Made by a program: the position numbers and the translations under genes. The notes under the pieces were generated by a model. That model ran no database searches. It was not told the DNA's origin and saw only the letters and a list, made by a program, of their open reading frames with translations. Below, piece by piece: positions 9,144 to 17,854 of a stretch of DNA of 49,981 nucleotides; positions within the stretch are counted from its first letter, which is position 1, and every line of letters starts with the position of its first letter. The stretch spans positions 1 to 49,981 of the forward strand of contig JAGWVE010000010.1 in the NCBI GenBank assembly GCA_018971025.1. Reading direction: 5' to 3'. Source of the stretch: Bacteroidota bacterium. Its GTDB lineage: Bacteria; Bacteroidota; Bacteroidia; Chitinophagales; Chitinophagaceae.

Positions 9144-9585
9144 TGGATTCTTTTTTATTGGCTAATAAAATATGCTCGCAAACCATTACTAATTCACCGA
9201 GCTGATTGTGCACTTCTACCTGTTCTGTTACCAGTCCAAAACCTGGTTTTTTATGATCCTTCTTTTCTTTGATGGTAACAGTCGTTTTGATGGTGTCACC
9301 AATAAAAACAGGTTTTGTAAATCGAAGTCTTTCGTAACCATAGGTCATGGCTACTTCATTGATTACTTCGGCCGTTAATCCAATACCTATGGTAAAAATT
9401 AAAGTGCCATGCGCAATTGGTTTTTTAAAGGGCTGGGTTTTGCACCATTCTGCATCCATATGATGTGGGAAAAAATCACCACTTTGGCCTGCATGTATAA
9501 CAATATCAGTTTCTGTAACCGTTCTACCTTTTGTAACACGGGTAGCTCCAATTTCAAAATCTTCGAAGTATTGCTTAATTGACAT
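9136..9585 (-). CDS. MaoC-like (R)-specific enoyl-CoA hydratase/dehydratase
   Basis: I start at the ATG of 9583-9585 (149 aa, [13 protein letters not shown]), where homology to single-domain MaoC hydratases begins. An earlier in-frame ATG at 9652-9654 would add a hydrophobic, poorly matching stretch. The hydratase-2 motif is present as SGDFFPHH: D37 and H42 match the catalytic Asp and His, while the usual Asn two residues after the Asp is Phe here. The hot-dog fold is supported by PIAHGTLIF and [12 protein letters not shown]. The enzyme would add or remove water from a CoA thioester, which fits the two CoA-transferases downstream. It is the first gene of its unit and is preceded by the largest intergenic gap in the window. 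Confidence 0.85.
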   Translation of the reverse strand: MSIKQYFEDFEIGATRVTKGRTVTETDIVIHAGQSGDFFPHHMDAEWCKTQPFKKPIAHGTLIFTIGIGLTAEVINEVAMTYGYERLRFTKPVFIGDTIKTTVTIKEKKDHKKPGFGLVTEQVEVHNQLGELVMVCEHILLANKKESNG

Positions 9586-9781
9586 AAATATTTGAGTCAT
9601 GCCAACACAGCTTATGAGCACCCAAAAAATGGGTTCAAATAAGAAGGCTAGCAATCGTTTATCTTTCTAAAAGCTAATATTAGCTTACCGAAAGTAATGG
9701 AAGGGGTGGGAGTTATAAATGCCTCGTTTAACTAATATAATGGACTATTTTACTATTTAATTGGGCACTTATGGGCTACAA
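9586..9781. other. Largest intergenic gap, probable transcription boundary
   Basis: About 196 bases separate the zinc alcohol dehydrogenase stop from the chosen maoC-like start; most other gaps here are 0-31 bases. It should hold the end of the rhamnose operon and the promoter of the CoA-transferase unit. I see a perfect 16-base palindrome (listed separately) but no convincing stem with a T-run as terminator, and no exact Bacteroidota TTTG / TAnnTTTG promoter. Confidence 0.5.
9671..9686. promoter_or_regulatory. Perfect 16-base palindrome, candidate operator
   Basis: The bases AAGCTAATATTAGCTT read the same on both strands. The site lies about 86 bases upstream of the chosen maoC-like start. 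On the minus strand it contains ATATTAGCT, a 9-base word also present just upstream of araB (minus-strand reading of 24837-24845). It could be an operator or overlap a -7 element. Palindromes of this length are rare by chance in 200 bases, but AT-rich composition raises the odds and no regulator can be assigned. Confidence 0.35.
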
Positions 9782-10792
9782 CTAACAGGATATCATGGCT
9801 TTAATTACTCCAGTAGCAGGGTCTAGCCAGCTTTCAAACTGATCTGCTACCTGGTCAAATGTTACCCTATGTGTAATATAATTTGTGGGTGAAATATGGC
9901 CCGCCAACATGGAGTCAACTACGTGGTCAAAGTCTATTTTATTGGCATTTCTGCTACTCATCAGGGTGGCTTCTCTTTTATGAAACTCGGGGTGGCTAAA
10001 TGAAATATCCCCTTTTTGAAGGCCTACCAGCACATACCTACCACCATGGGCCAAATAAGGGAATGCCCCCTGAATGGCGGCTAAACTGCCAGTAGCATCA
10101 ATGATAACAGTAGGCATATCGCCGTTGGTGATTGCTTTTAATTGTTGGATGGCATCTTCCTTTATGGGGTTAATGGTATGGTGAACCCCTAAATTTTGAC
10201 TACAAAACGCCAATCTTGCGTCATTGATATCCATAGCAATTACCTGAGCACCTGCAATGCGGGCAAATTCCATGGTGCCAAGACCAATAGGACCTGCGCC
10301 CACCACGAGCACAAATTCGCCAGGTTGAACCCCGGCTCTTCTTACTCCATGTGCTCCAATAGCTAGTGGTTCTACAAGGGCCAATTGGTCGAGACCCAGG
10401 CCCCTGCTTTTTACAAGTGCGGCATCTGGCACAGTTACGTATTCACGCATGCCGCCATGGATGTGTACACCAAAAACTCGAATTGATACACAACAATTTT
10501 CTTTACCTGTTTTACAAGCAATACAAGTACCACAATTAAAATATGGAATTAAAGTAACGGCTTCGCCTACTTCAAATCCTTTTGCATTTGTTTCAACAAT
10601 CGTGGCCGCTAATTCATGACCTAGTATGGCAGGATAATTAAAAAATGGTTGCGTGCCTTCATATGCATGTAGGTCTGTGCCACATATGCCAATACGTTCA
10701 ATTTTTAATAAAGTTTCACCAACATTTGGAACTGGTATGGCTGCCTCTGTGTAGGTAAATTGATGTGGTGTGGTACAAACTAATTGCTTCAT
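9782..10792 (-). CDS. Zinc-dependent medium-chain alcohol/polyol dehydrogenase
   Basis: The 336-residue protein is a standard-length medium-chain dehydrogenase. The catalytic zinc site is visible as C37 in GICGTDLH and the GHE motif at 58-60. The structural zinc lobe has four cysteines, C87, C90, C93 and C101 (or C100). The nucleotide-binding motif GAGPIGLG follows. It is closest in feel to L-threonine, sorbitol or L-galactonate dehydrogenases. It overlaps the upstream kinase gene by 4 bases (ATGA), so it is the last gene of the rhamnose operon. It could oxidise a sugar or sugar acid or act on lactaldehyde or propanediol. The aldolase fusion already carries a dehydrogenase domain, so its job in rhamnose use is not obvious. 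Confidence 0.85.
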   Translation of the reverse strand: MKQLVCTTPHQFTYTEAAIPVPNVGETLLKIERIGICGTDLHAYEGTQPFFNYPAILGHELAATIVETNAKGFEVGEAVTLIPYFNCGTCIACKTGKENCCVSIRVFGVHIHGGMREYVTVPDAALVKSRGLGLDQLALVEPLAIGAHGVRRAGVQPGEFVLVVGAGPIGLGTMEFARIAGAQVIAMDINDARLAFCSQNLGVHHTINPIKEDAIQQLKAITNGDMPTVIIDATGSLAAIQGAFPYLAHGGRYVLVGLQKGDISFSHPEFHKREATLMSSRNANKIDFDHVVDSMLAGHISPTNYITHRVTFDQVADQFESWLDPATGVIKAMISC

Positions 10793-12153
10793 ATGCTTGC
10801 GTAATATTTTAAATCAATCATACTTGCTGGAATAGAAGTTGGATTCCAACTTTCGTGAATGGCCAGCGCTGCGCCAACCGCTGTAGCCTGCGCCACAGAA
10901 GCCGCATAGACTTCAATGTCTTTAAATGCGAGTGCTAACATATTCATATATATGGAGTTTTTTCCAAAGCCTCCATCCACAAAAATGCGCTTCACTTTTG
11001 TGTTTCCAAGTACCAAAGACGTAGATGCTTTTTGTTGTACAATAAGTGCCGCAATAAGTGTATGATATGCTGTTTCAAGATTTGAAAATGTATCTAAATC
11101 ATGTTTTTCAAAATTAGATGGATGCACGCCTACTGCAATATTTTCATGTTCATTTTTTTCAAAAAAACGAACATCAATCAAGCGGTTATCATACACAACA
11201 TCTTTATAAAAATCTGGTGCTACACCAAAATGTGCTGCTATTTTTTTTGTTTGCATTTCATGTTCATGCCCTGCAAATAAGCGAGCTGCTTTGACAGGCT
11301 TACCATGATAACCCATGTAAAACAAACAATCTTTTTCAAGTTCTTCTGGTGTTAGTGGACTATTGTTAAAAGGATGTAAACTAATACACCAAGTACCTGT
11401 AGAAATTAAAATAAAGGGCATCGAAAATGCAGTCAGATAAGGGATTAGCGCGGCAGAACTGTCATGTAAACCACTGCCCACCTGCATGTTAGCGCCCTCA
11501 ACGTTTACGGATACAGTATGCGAAGCTGGCGTAATGGGAGGCAGTAAAGCATCTATTTTTTCTGCTTTTACCCAATTGTGGTATTGGTTTGTTTGAAAAT
11601 TCCAAAGTTGTGTGTGGCAACCGATACTCGTAAGTTCGGAACTGGTTTGATGCGTAATGAGATAGCTCATGTACTGCGGTAAGTGAAGTGCAGTAGCCAC
11701 TAGTTCATAAATTTTAGGCTTTTGGTATTTAAGCCAATACAACTGCATACCTGAATTCAAATGCCCTAATGTAGGGGATGCTGTTTCTACAGCCATTTGT
11801 TCAGCCAGCCCATATTTTTGATGAAACGCTTGTTGCAGCTGCTCCGGATATGTTTTTAAATAATTATAAAGTGGAGCAATTACTTTTCCATCGGCATCTA
11901 CATAAACAAAGCTCGCGCCGTAGGTAGAAAAATTAAGTGCGCATATTTTATATTTATTGTCTTGAACCGCTGTTGTAAGTGTTGCAAGTACCCATTCCGA
12001 AAGTGCTTGAATATCTTCACAAGGATCGCCATCATCATCTGTTATTTCATGCGTAGCTTCCACCTTTTCATATACAATATGATATTGCTTGTCAAATAAA
12101 AAGAACTTTTTATTTGTTTTACCGATATCAAAAATGGCAATAACAGATTCCAT
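10789..12153 (-). CDS. FGGY-family carbohydrate kinase, probable L-rhamnulokinase
   Basis: The 454-residue protein belongs to the actin-like FGGY sugar kinases. The N-terminal phosphate loop is FDIGKTNKKFFLFD (residues about 8-21). The C-terminal ATP-binding domain has VDGGFGKNSIYMNMLA, and a sugar-domain loop contains GLHDSSAALIPYL. Its place between the rhamnose isomerase gene (11 bases upstream) and the dehydrogenase (4-base overlap) makes L-rhamnulose, giving L-rhamnulose-1-phosphate for the aldolase fusion, the most likely substrate. L-fuculose or another ketose cannot be ruled out from sequence. The length is a little below E. coli RhaB, as in other Bacteroidota rhamnose loci. Confidence 0.82.
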   Translation of the reverse strand: MESVIAIFDIGKTNKKFFLFDKQYHIVYEKVEATHEITDDDGDPCEDIQALSEWVLATLTTAVQDNKYKICALNFSTYGASFVYVDADGKVIAPLYNYLKTYPEQLQQAFHQKYGLAEQMAVETASPTLGHLNSGMQLYWLKYQKPKIYELVATALHLPQYMSYLITHQTSSELTSIGCHTQLWNFQTNQYHNWVKAEKIDALLPPITPASHTVSVNVEGANMQVGSGLHDSSAALIPYLTAFSMPFILISTGTWCISLHPFNNSPLTPEELEKDCLFYMGYHGKPVKAARLFAGHEHEMQTKKIAAHFGVAPDFYKDVVYDNRLIDVRFFEKNEHENIAVGVHPSNFEKHDLDTFSNLETAYHTLIAALIVQQKASTSLVLGNTKVKRIFVDGGFGKNSIYMNMLALAFKDIEVYAASVAQATAVGAALAIHESWNPTSIPASMIDLKYYASI

Positions 12154-12164
12154 GATTCTAACAA

Positions 12165-13439
12165 TTATAAGCCCGTAGCTACAGCATTGGCGCCTCTTTC
12201 ACTAATCAGTTGCGCGCGAACTTTGTTGGTTCTAAAAAACGAGATCGGATCCAGCGCGCCACCTAATTGAAGTCTTGCTTCTGCTACAATCGGACGTACA
12301 TCTGTACGGTAAGCGGTTTGCAATATTTCTTGACAAGTAGTTACATCATTTTGTACCTGCGCTGCACGAAGTGCATCGGTATCCACAAGTAAAGCTTGTG
12401 CATATGCAATTTTAATGGCTTCTACGCTTTGTAATAAATCTTCTAGCGGATCTTTTACGTTATGACTTGCATCAATCATCCATCCTAAATCTTTGGCATG
12501 ATTCATTTGTCTAGCATCCATGCCTTCTATAAGTTCATTGAAAATTAAAAATAGTTGATACGGATTAATGCTGCCTACTGTTAAATCATCATCGCCATAT
12601 TTGCTATCATTAAAATGAAAGCCTGCTAATTTTTTTTCATTTAACAACAAGGCCACAATTTGTTCAATGTTGGCATTGGGTAAATGGTGTCCTAAATCAA
12701 CAAGTGTAAGGGCTTTGTCGCCAAGTTTACTTGCGTATAAATAAGACTGCCCCCAATCACCCACACTCATAGAATAAAAATTAGGCTCAAATGCTTTGTA
12801 CTCTACAAACACTTTCCAATGGTCTGGTAAAGCATCATAAATTTCATGCAAACTTTCGAGCGTATTGTTAAATGCATTTCTAAAATTTAATTGACCTGGA
12901 AAACATGAACCGTCTGCAAGCCATACAGATAGGGCTTCTGAGCCAAGTGCAATACCATGCTTGATCACTTCAATATTATGATCGATGGCTTGTTTGCGAA
13001 CCGCTTTATCTACGTGTTGTAAAGAGCCATATTTATAACTATGCGCCGCGCCTGGTTGGTCCTGAAAAGTATTTGAGTTAACGGCATCAAATTTTAAATG
13101 ATGCTGCTGTGCAAGTTCTTTTAAAGCGGCGGGGTTAGCAGGTATATCCCAAGGAATGTGTAATGAAATAGAACCGCTCGATTGATTGAGTTTGTGCAGT
13201 AGTCCAACATCTTCTAATTTTTCTTCGATACATCTTGGTTCTCCTGCACCAGCAAATCTTCCAAAGCGAGTACCACCGGTACCCAGTGCCCAAGAAGGAA
13301 TCGCAATTTGAAACGCTTTTAATTTTTCCAACACCGATGCATACTGTGGTATATCGGCTGCTAAAAAATCAATCTTTCTTTTATGTCCAGCAAAATGTTG
13401 TTGGTTGTGCTGATCAAGTGCTGTTTGTTGGAGTACCAT
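12165..13439 (-). CDS. rhaI: L-rhamnose isomerase, RhaI type
   Basis: The 424-residue TIM-barrel isomerase converts L-rhamnose to L-rhamnulose in the cytosol. It is of the RhaI type rather than the E. coli RhaA type. Likely metal ligands are E213 in FVEYKAFEP, D248 in LVDLGHHLPN, and H275 and D278 in FHFNDSKYGDDD. The N-terminal GTGGTRFGRFAG and the IPWDIP segment also fit this subfamily. The next gene upstream is the rhamnulose-1-phosphate aldolase fusion and the next downstream the kinase, so three consecutive steps are encoded side by side. No truncation is seen. Confidence 0.9.
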   Translation of the reverse strand: MVLQQTALDQHNQQHFAGHKRKIDFLAADIPQYASVLEKLKAFQIAIPSWALGTGGTRFGRFAGAGEPRCIEEKLEDVGLLHKLNQSSGSISLHIPWDIPANPAALKELAQQHHLKFDAVNSNTFQDQPGAAHSYKYGSLQHVDKAVRKQAIDHNIEVIKHGIALGSEALSVWLADGSCFPGQLNFRNAFNNTLESLHEIYDALPDHWKVFVEYKAFEPNFYSMSVGDWGQSYLYASKLGDKALTLVDLGHHLPNANIEQIVALLLNEKKLAGFHFNDSKYGDDDLTVGSINPYQLFLIFNELIEGMDARQMNHAKDLGWMIDASHNVKDPLEDLLQSVEAIKIAYAQALLVDTDALRAAQVQNDVTTCQEILQTAYRTDVRPIVAEARLQLGGALDPISFFRTNKVRAQLISERGANAVATGL

Positions 13440-13470
13440 ATGTTTTGTTTACAAAATTTGAATGAATCGT

Positions 13471-15594
13471 TTAACGAACAAATGCATTAGCGACGCCGCC
13501 ATCTACATTTAAAATATTGCCCGTAGACTTTTGTAGCAGCCCGCCAACAAAAGCGTAGCAAGCATTTGCAATGTCTTCGGGTAAAATGGCTTCATTTAAT
13601 AACGTACGCTTTGCATAATAAGCGGGTAGTTCTTCTACAGTTATACCATATGCTTTTGCGCGACCTTCGGCCCAACCGCCTGCCCAAATATTAGAGTCTG
13701 CGATAACAGCATCTGGGTTTACGGTATTGACACGAATTTTATCGGCACCTACTTCGGCGGCCATCAGTCTTGTCAAATGCGCTTGCGCGGCTTTTGCAGA
13801 ACCATAGCCAGGATTGTTTGGACCTGCAACTACCGAATTTTTAGAAACGATATTTACAATATCACCGCCAAGTGCCTGACTACGCATTACTGCAATAGCA
13901 GCTTTAGAAACCAAGAATTGACCTTTTACTAAAATATTATAAAGTCTGTCCCACTCTTCGATGCTGTGCTCTGCGATTGATTTTGAAATACTAATGCCTG
14001 CGTTGTTTACTACGATGTCAACACCACCAAATGCAAGTGCAGCCTCTTGCATAGCCGTTGTGATCGAAGTTTCATCGGTTACGTTTAAGAGCGCCGCAGA
14101 CACGGCATCTTTACCAAATAATTGTTTAAATTCTTCGGTAGCGGTGTCTAAACGTTCTTGATTGATATCATTTAAAATAACGCATGCACCTTCTGCTGCG
14201 AATTTTTTTGCAATGGCTTTTCCAATACCGCCTGCACTACCGGTTACAAGTGCAACGCGGCCTGTTAATGATTTTGGTTTTGGCATTCTTTGCAGTTTCG
14301 CTTCTTCCAATAACCAATATTCAATATTAAAAGCTTCTTGTCTAGGTAGTGATGTGTATTCCGAAACGGCTTCTGCCCCGCGCATCACGTTAATGGCATT
14401 GATATAAAACTCAGCTGCTACGCGCGCGGTTTGTTTGTCTTTTGCAAAAGTAAACATACCTACCCCTGGATATAATAACACAACAGGATTGGCATCACGC
14501 ATAGCCGGACTATTTGCATGCTTACATGTATTGTAGTAGTTCGCATACATAGCTCTATAGTCTTCAAAAGCAGGTGTTAATTGTGCTTTTATAGCTGTTG
14601 CATCTGATAGGTCTTGTGCTGGTGTAAGTGGTAATACAAGCGGACTAATTTTAGTACGCAAAAAATGATCTGGACATGAAGTCCCCAGTGGTGCTAAACG
14701 GTCTAGATCATTGGAATTGATGAATTCAAGTACACGTTCATCATCTGTAAAATGTCCAATCATTTTTGTATGTGACGAGCAAAGACCTCTTAGTACGGGT
14801 GCTAATGCAGCAGCTTGACTCAAACGCTCGTTTGACGCTAGCGATGCTATTTTTGAACCTCCAAATACAGGTCCTTTTTTACCATAATGATCTTCTAAGT
14901 ACTGCGCACAAGTTTCAACAACATCAAGTGTATTTAAATAAGATTCATAGGCCGTATCACCCCATGTAAAGAGACCATGCGAACCTAACATAATGCCTTT
15001 GATACCAGGGTTTTCATCTAAGCACTGTTTTAGTTGTAGGCCTAAATCAAAACCTGGTTTTTGCCACGGCACCCAACCAATTTTCCCACCAAATAATGTT
15101 TGGGTAATTTGTTGGCCATCTTTTGCGGCAGCGATTGCAATAGCTGCATCGGGATGCAAATGATCAATATGATTAAAAGGTAAAAAACCATGTAAAGGTG
15201 TGTCGATAGAAGGTGCTTTAGATGCTAAATCATAAATACAATGATTAAAAAGTTCTACCATTTCATCTTCATGTGCTAACCCTCTGTATACATTTTTTAA
15301 ACTACGTAGTCGATCCACATAAAGCGCAGCCAAGCCGCTTTTGGTTAGGGTGCCAATGTCACCACCACTTCCTTTTACCCACATTACTTCTGTTGCTTCG
15401 CCGGTTAATGGATTTTTAGCCATGGCCTTACAAGAAGTATTGCCACCACCATAATTGGTTAAACGAAGATCTGCGCCTAATAAATTAGAACGGTAAATAA
15501 GCAGGGCCACTTCATCGCCTGCCATTGTTTTTGCTTTTTCATCATCCCACAAATAACTTACGTGTTTGTAGTTGTCTCTTTTTTCGATTGCCAT
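13471..15594 (-). CDS. Bifunctional rhamnulose-1-phosphate aldolase / short-chain (lactaldehyde) dehydrogenase
   Basis: This 707-residue fusion has two domains. Residues of about 25-430 are a class II (zinc) aldolase: the metal-binding cluster NHIDHLHPDA (H142, H145, H147) and GSHGLFTWG (H206) are present. Residues of about 443-707 are a short-chain dehydrogenase with TGSAGGIG at 451-458, NNAG at 530-533 and the catalytic YGSAK at 597-601. The expected reactions are cleavage of L-rhamnulose-1-phosphate to DHAP and L-lactaldehyde, then oxidation of lactaldehyde to lactate. It follows rhaT by 20 bases and precedes rhaI by 31. The fusion is typical of rhamnose loci outside the enteric bacteria. 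Both halves keep their catalytic residues. Confidence 0.92.
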   Translation of the reverse strand: MAIEKRDNYKHVSYLWDDEKAKTMAGDEVALLIYRSNLLGADLRLTNYGGGNTSCKAMAKNPLTGEATEVMWVKGSGGDIGTLTKSGLAALYVDRLRSLKNVYRGLAHEDEMVELFNHCIYDLASKAPSIDTPLHGFLPFNHIDHLHPDAAIAIAAAKDGQQITQTLFGGKIGWVPWQKPGFDLGLQLKQCLDENPGIKGIMLGSHGLFTWGDTAYESYLNTLDVVETCAQYLEDHYGKKGPVFGGSKIASLASNERLSQAAALAPVLRGLCSSHTKMIGHFTDDERVLEFINSNDLDRLAPLGTSCPDHFLRTKISPLVLPLTPAQDLSDATAIKAQLTPAFEDYRAMYANYYNTCKHANSPAMRDANPVVLLYPGVGMFTFAKDKQTARVAAEFYINAINVMRGAEAVSEYTSLPRQEAFNIEYWLLEEAKLQRMPKPKSLTGRVALVTGSAGGIGKAIAKKFAAEGACVILNDINQERLDTATEEFKQLFGKDAVSAALLNVTDETSITTAMQEAALAFGGVDIVVNNAGISISKSIAEHSIEEWDRLYNILVKGQFLVSKAAIAVMRSQALGGDIVNIVSKNSVVAGPNNPGYGSAKAAQAHLTRLMAAEVGADKIRVNTVNPDAVIADSNIWAGGWAEGRAKAYGITVEELPAYYAKRTLLNEAILPEDIANACYAFVGGLLQKSTGNILNVDGGVANAFVR

Positions 15595-15614
15595 CAGTTG
15601 CTATTTTATTTTTA

Positions 15615-16694
15615 TTAAGGCTTAAGGGAATTGCCATAACCTACTACGATTACAGAAAGAATAATAGTAGCAATTCCTATAATGATTGTTCTACTTGTTT
15701 TTGTGCTCACCCCTTTCCATTCACGAAGTAAGAGTCCCCACATGTTTGCGACCAAAATAATAAAAGACATATGCAGTATCCAAGAACTCGCACCATTGCC
15801 CATTTTACTTTCGCCCATACCATAAAAGAAGAATTGTAAAAACCACATGGTACCACCTATTGCAGATAATACATAGTTACGCATAAGGGGTGTTTTTTTA
15901 TTGGTATAATCAGTAAAGGTTTTATTTCTAAAATTTAAAATCATACACCAAATAAAATTGGTGGTTAAACCGCCCCACAAAATCACTACAAAAATGACGT
16001 TGTTCTTGAATAAAAATTCGCCTTGTTCTGGATGCGCTGCTTTCCAAATATCGTTAGCAACTGCGCCCATGCTAGATCCGGCTTCTATACCAAAACTAAA
16101 ACAAGCACTGAGTACACCAGAAACAACGGCTAAAAAAAGTCCTTTGGCTAATTTAAATTCACTACCAGAAGCGTCTACTTCTGCGCCACCCAATTCTTTA
16201 TCTTTCATACCACCCGCTTTGCCAGAAATAACTATACCAACAATACAAATGAATAGCCCTAATAATACAAGCTGTCCCCAAGGCGTTGTAATTAAATCAT
16301 GAAAAGTATCTTTTCCTTCTGTTGGATTAAACTGATAATAAATAGAAGGAATAATGGCTCCAAATAAAGAACACAATCCTAAAATAATGGAACTACCAAG
16401 CGATACGCCTAAATAACGAACGCCAAGCCCATAGGTAAGCCCACCAATACCCCATAATAGACCCATAAAAAATGTAGTACCAATAACGGCAGATGGCGCA
16501 TCACTAATAATCGTACCAAATCCTGGAATGGTTAAATAAGCAGCAATAGGAGGCACAATAAGCCAAGAAAAAAGGCCGCCTACAATCCAAAAAGTTTCCC
16601 AACTCCAGCCTTTTACTTTTTTGTATGGCATGTAAAAACTTCCGGAAGCAAAACCTCCAATGAAGTGAAAAATAACGCCTAGAATAATACCCAT
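15615..16694 (-). CDS. rhaT: L-rhamnose:H+ symporter RhaT
   Basis: The 359-residue membrane protein has about ten transmembrane helices with the RhaT signatures: an N-terminal GVIFHFIGGFASGSFYMPYKKVKGWSW-type segment (residues about 6-33), GLLWGIGGLTYGLGVRYLG, and GGTMWFLQFFFYGMG near the C-terminus. It is the usual family length. It imports L-rhamnose across the inner membrane with protons. It is the first gene of the rhamnose catabolic set, which strongly supports the substrate. It starts 25 bases after the aldose epimerase stop, so read-through from the arabinose operon is possible. Confidence 0.9.
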   Translation of the reverse strand: MGIILGVIFHFIGGFASGSFYMPYKKVKGWSWETFWIVGGLFSWLIVPPIAAYLTIPGFGTIISDAPSAVIGTTFFMGLLWGIGGLTYGLGVRYLGVSLGSSIILGLCSLFGAIIPSIYYQFNPTEGKDTFHDLITTPWGQLVLLGLFICIVGIVISGKAGGMKDKELGGAEVDASGSEFKLAKGLFLAVVSGVLSACFSFGIEAGSSMGAVANDIWKAAHPEQGEFLFKNNVIFVVILWGGLTTNFIWCMILNFRNKTFTDYTNKKTPLMRNYVLSAIGGTMWFLQFFFYGMGESKMGNGASSWILHMSFIILVANMWGLLLREWKGVSTKTSRTIIIGIATIILSVIVVGYGNSLKP

Positions 16695-16719
16695 GAGTTA
16701 AAATTTAAAATGATTGTAT

Positions 16720-17835
16720 TTATTGAATGGATAATTGATACGTAGTAAGTGAGTGATATACTTGTCCTACCTGTAATAATGTCGTTGGAAAATTGGGCTG
16801 ATTGGGTGAATTTGGAAAATGCTGTGTTTCTAAACAAAGCGCCGTTCTATGGTTCACTTTTTTTCCATCATGATTGGTAAATTTTCCGTCTAAAAAATTA
16901 CCGCTATAGAATTGTAGGCCTGGCTCTGTGGTAGCAACCTCCATTTTTCTACCGCTCACCGCGTCGTACAATGTTGCAACCACTGTTAAACTTGAATCTT
17001 TTTTATTGAGCACCCAGTTATGGTCATATCCACCTTTAACAGAATCGATGCGTGCCCCAATTTTTTCAGATTTTTTAAAATCAAAAGGTGTACCAGCAAC
17101 AGTAGCGATAACACCTGTTGGGATAAGGGTACTATCCACTGGCGTGAAATGGTCAGCATCAATTTGTAAGTAATGATTTAAAATAGGCTCCGCTACATTA
17201 CCCGATAAATTATAATAATTATGCTGTGTTAAATTCACATAGGTTGCTTTGTCTGTAGTAGCAGCATACTCAATTGATAAAGCGTCATTGTCTGTAAGTG
17301 CATAGGTAACGGTTACTTTTAAATTACCAGGATAGCCTTCTTCCATATCTTTACTTAGATAGGTTAACACAAGTGTTGGCGTCGTATCATTGACAATAGC
17401 AGCGTCCCACACTACTTTATCAAAACCTTTATTGCCACCATGTAAATGATTGCTACCATCATTGGTTGCAAGGGCGTAACTATTTCCATCAATCTCAAAT
17501 TTTCCTTTTGCAATTCGGTTACCATACCTACCAATCAAGGCACCAAAATAGGGTGGCTTTTGTAAGTAAGGAGCTAGGCTATCAAAGCCTACTACAATAC
17601 TTTCTTTTTTTCCGTTTTTATCCGGGAAAGTCCAAGACGTAACAATACCACCATAGGTAGTAATGCGTACTTGATTTCCTTTGGCATTTGTTAACGTATA
17701 TAATTCTACATTTTTTCCATCCACATTACCAAAAGCCTCTTTTGTAATTCCTTTTTGGATGCTGTCATTTGTTTTATTAGACTGACAGGCAAATAAAAAT
17801 AAGACGAGACTACAGAGAATTGATATTTTTTTCAT
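16720..17835 (-). CDS. galM: Aldose 1-epimerase (mutarotase), lipoprotein
   Basis: The 371-residue protein begins with a lipoprotein signal ending in LFAC (C17), so it is tethered in the periplasm. The epimerase fold is clear: H132 in NHLHGGNKGFD and H205 in LTQHNYYNLSG match the two active-site histidines, and E336 in LCLETQHFPNSPNQ matches the catalytic base. It interconverts alpha and beta anomers of aldoses. As the last gene of the arabinose set it probably speeds anomer equilibration of L-arabinose or galactose before uptake by the symporter. Placement outside the cytoplasm differs from the textbook cytosolic enzyme but is common in Bacteroidota. Confidence 0.9.
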   Translation of the reverse strand: MKKISILCSLVLFLFACQSNKTNDSIQKGITKEAFGNVDGKNVELYTLTNAKGNQVRITTYGGIVTSWTFPDKNGKKESIVVGFDSLAPYLQKPPYFGALIGRYGNRIAKGKFEIDGNSYALATNDGSNHLHGGNKGFDKVVWDAAIVNDTTPTLVLTYLSKDMEEGYPGNLKVTVTYALTDNDALSIEYAATTDKATYVNLTQHNYYNLSGNVAEPILNHYLQIDADHFTPVDSTLIPTGVIATVAGTPFDFKKSEKIGARIDSVKGGYDHNWVLNKKDSSLTVVATLYDAVSGRKMEVATTEPGLQFYSGNFLDGKFTNHDGKKVNHRTALCLETQHFPNSPNQPNFPTTLLQVGQVYHSLTTYQLSIQ

Positions 17836-17854
17836 GACGCATGTATTTGTTGCA

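Noticed and set aside
9620-9634. Short ACCCA-AAAAA-TGGGT hairpin as a terminator
   Set aside because: Only a five-base stem with no strong T-run in the direction of transcription, and it lies closer to the next gene than to the end of the previous one.
9586-9654. Hydrophobic N-terminal extension of the MaoC-like gene as a signal peptide
   Set aside because: A CoA-thioester hydratase should be cytosolic, and homology begins at the ATG of 9585.
14162-14407. Plus-strand open frames opposite minus-strand genes
   Set aside because: These short frames lie inside well-supported genes on the other strand and show no domain, start context or conserved motif.
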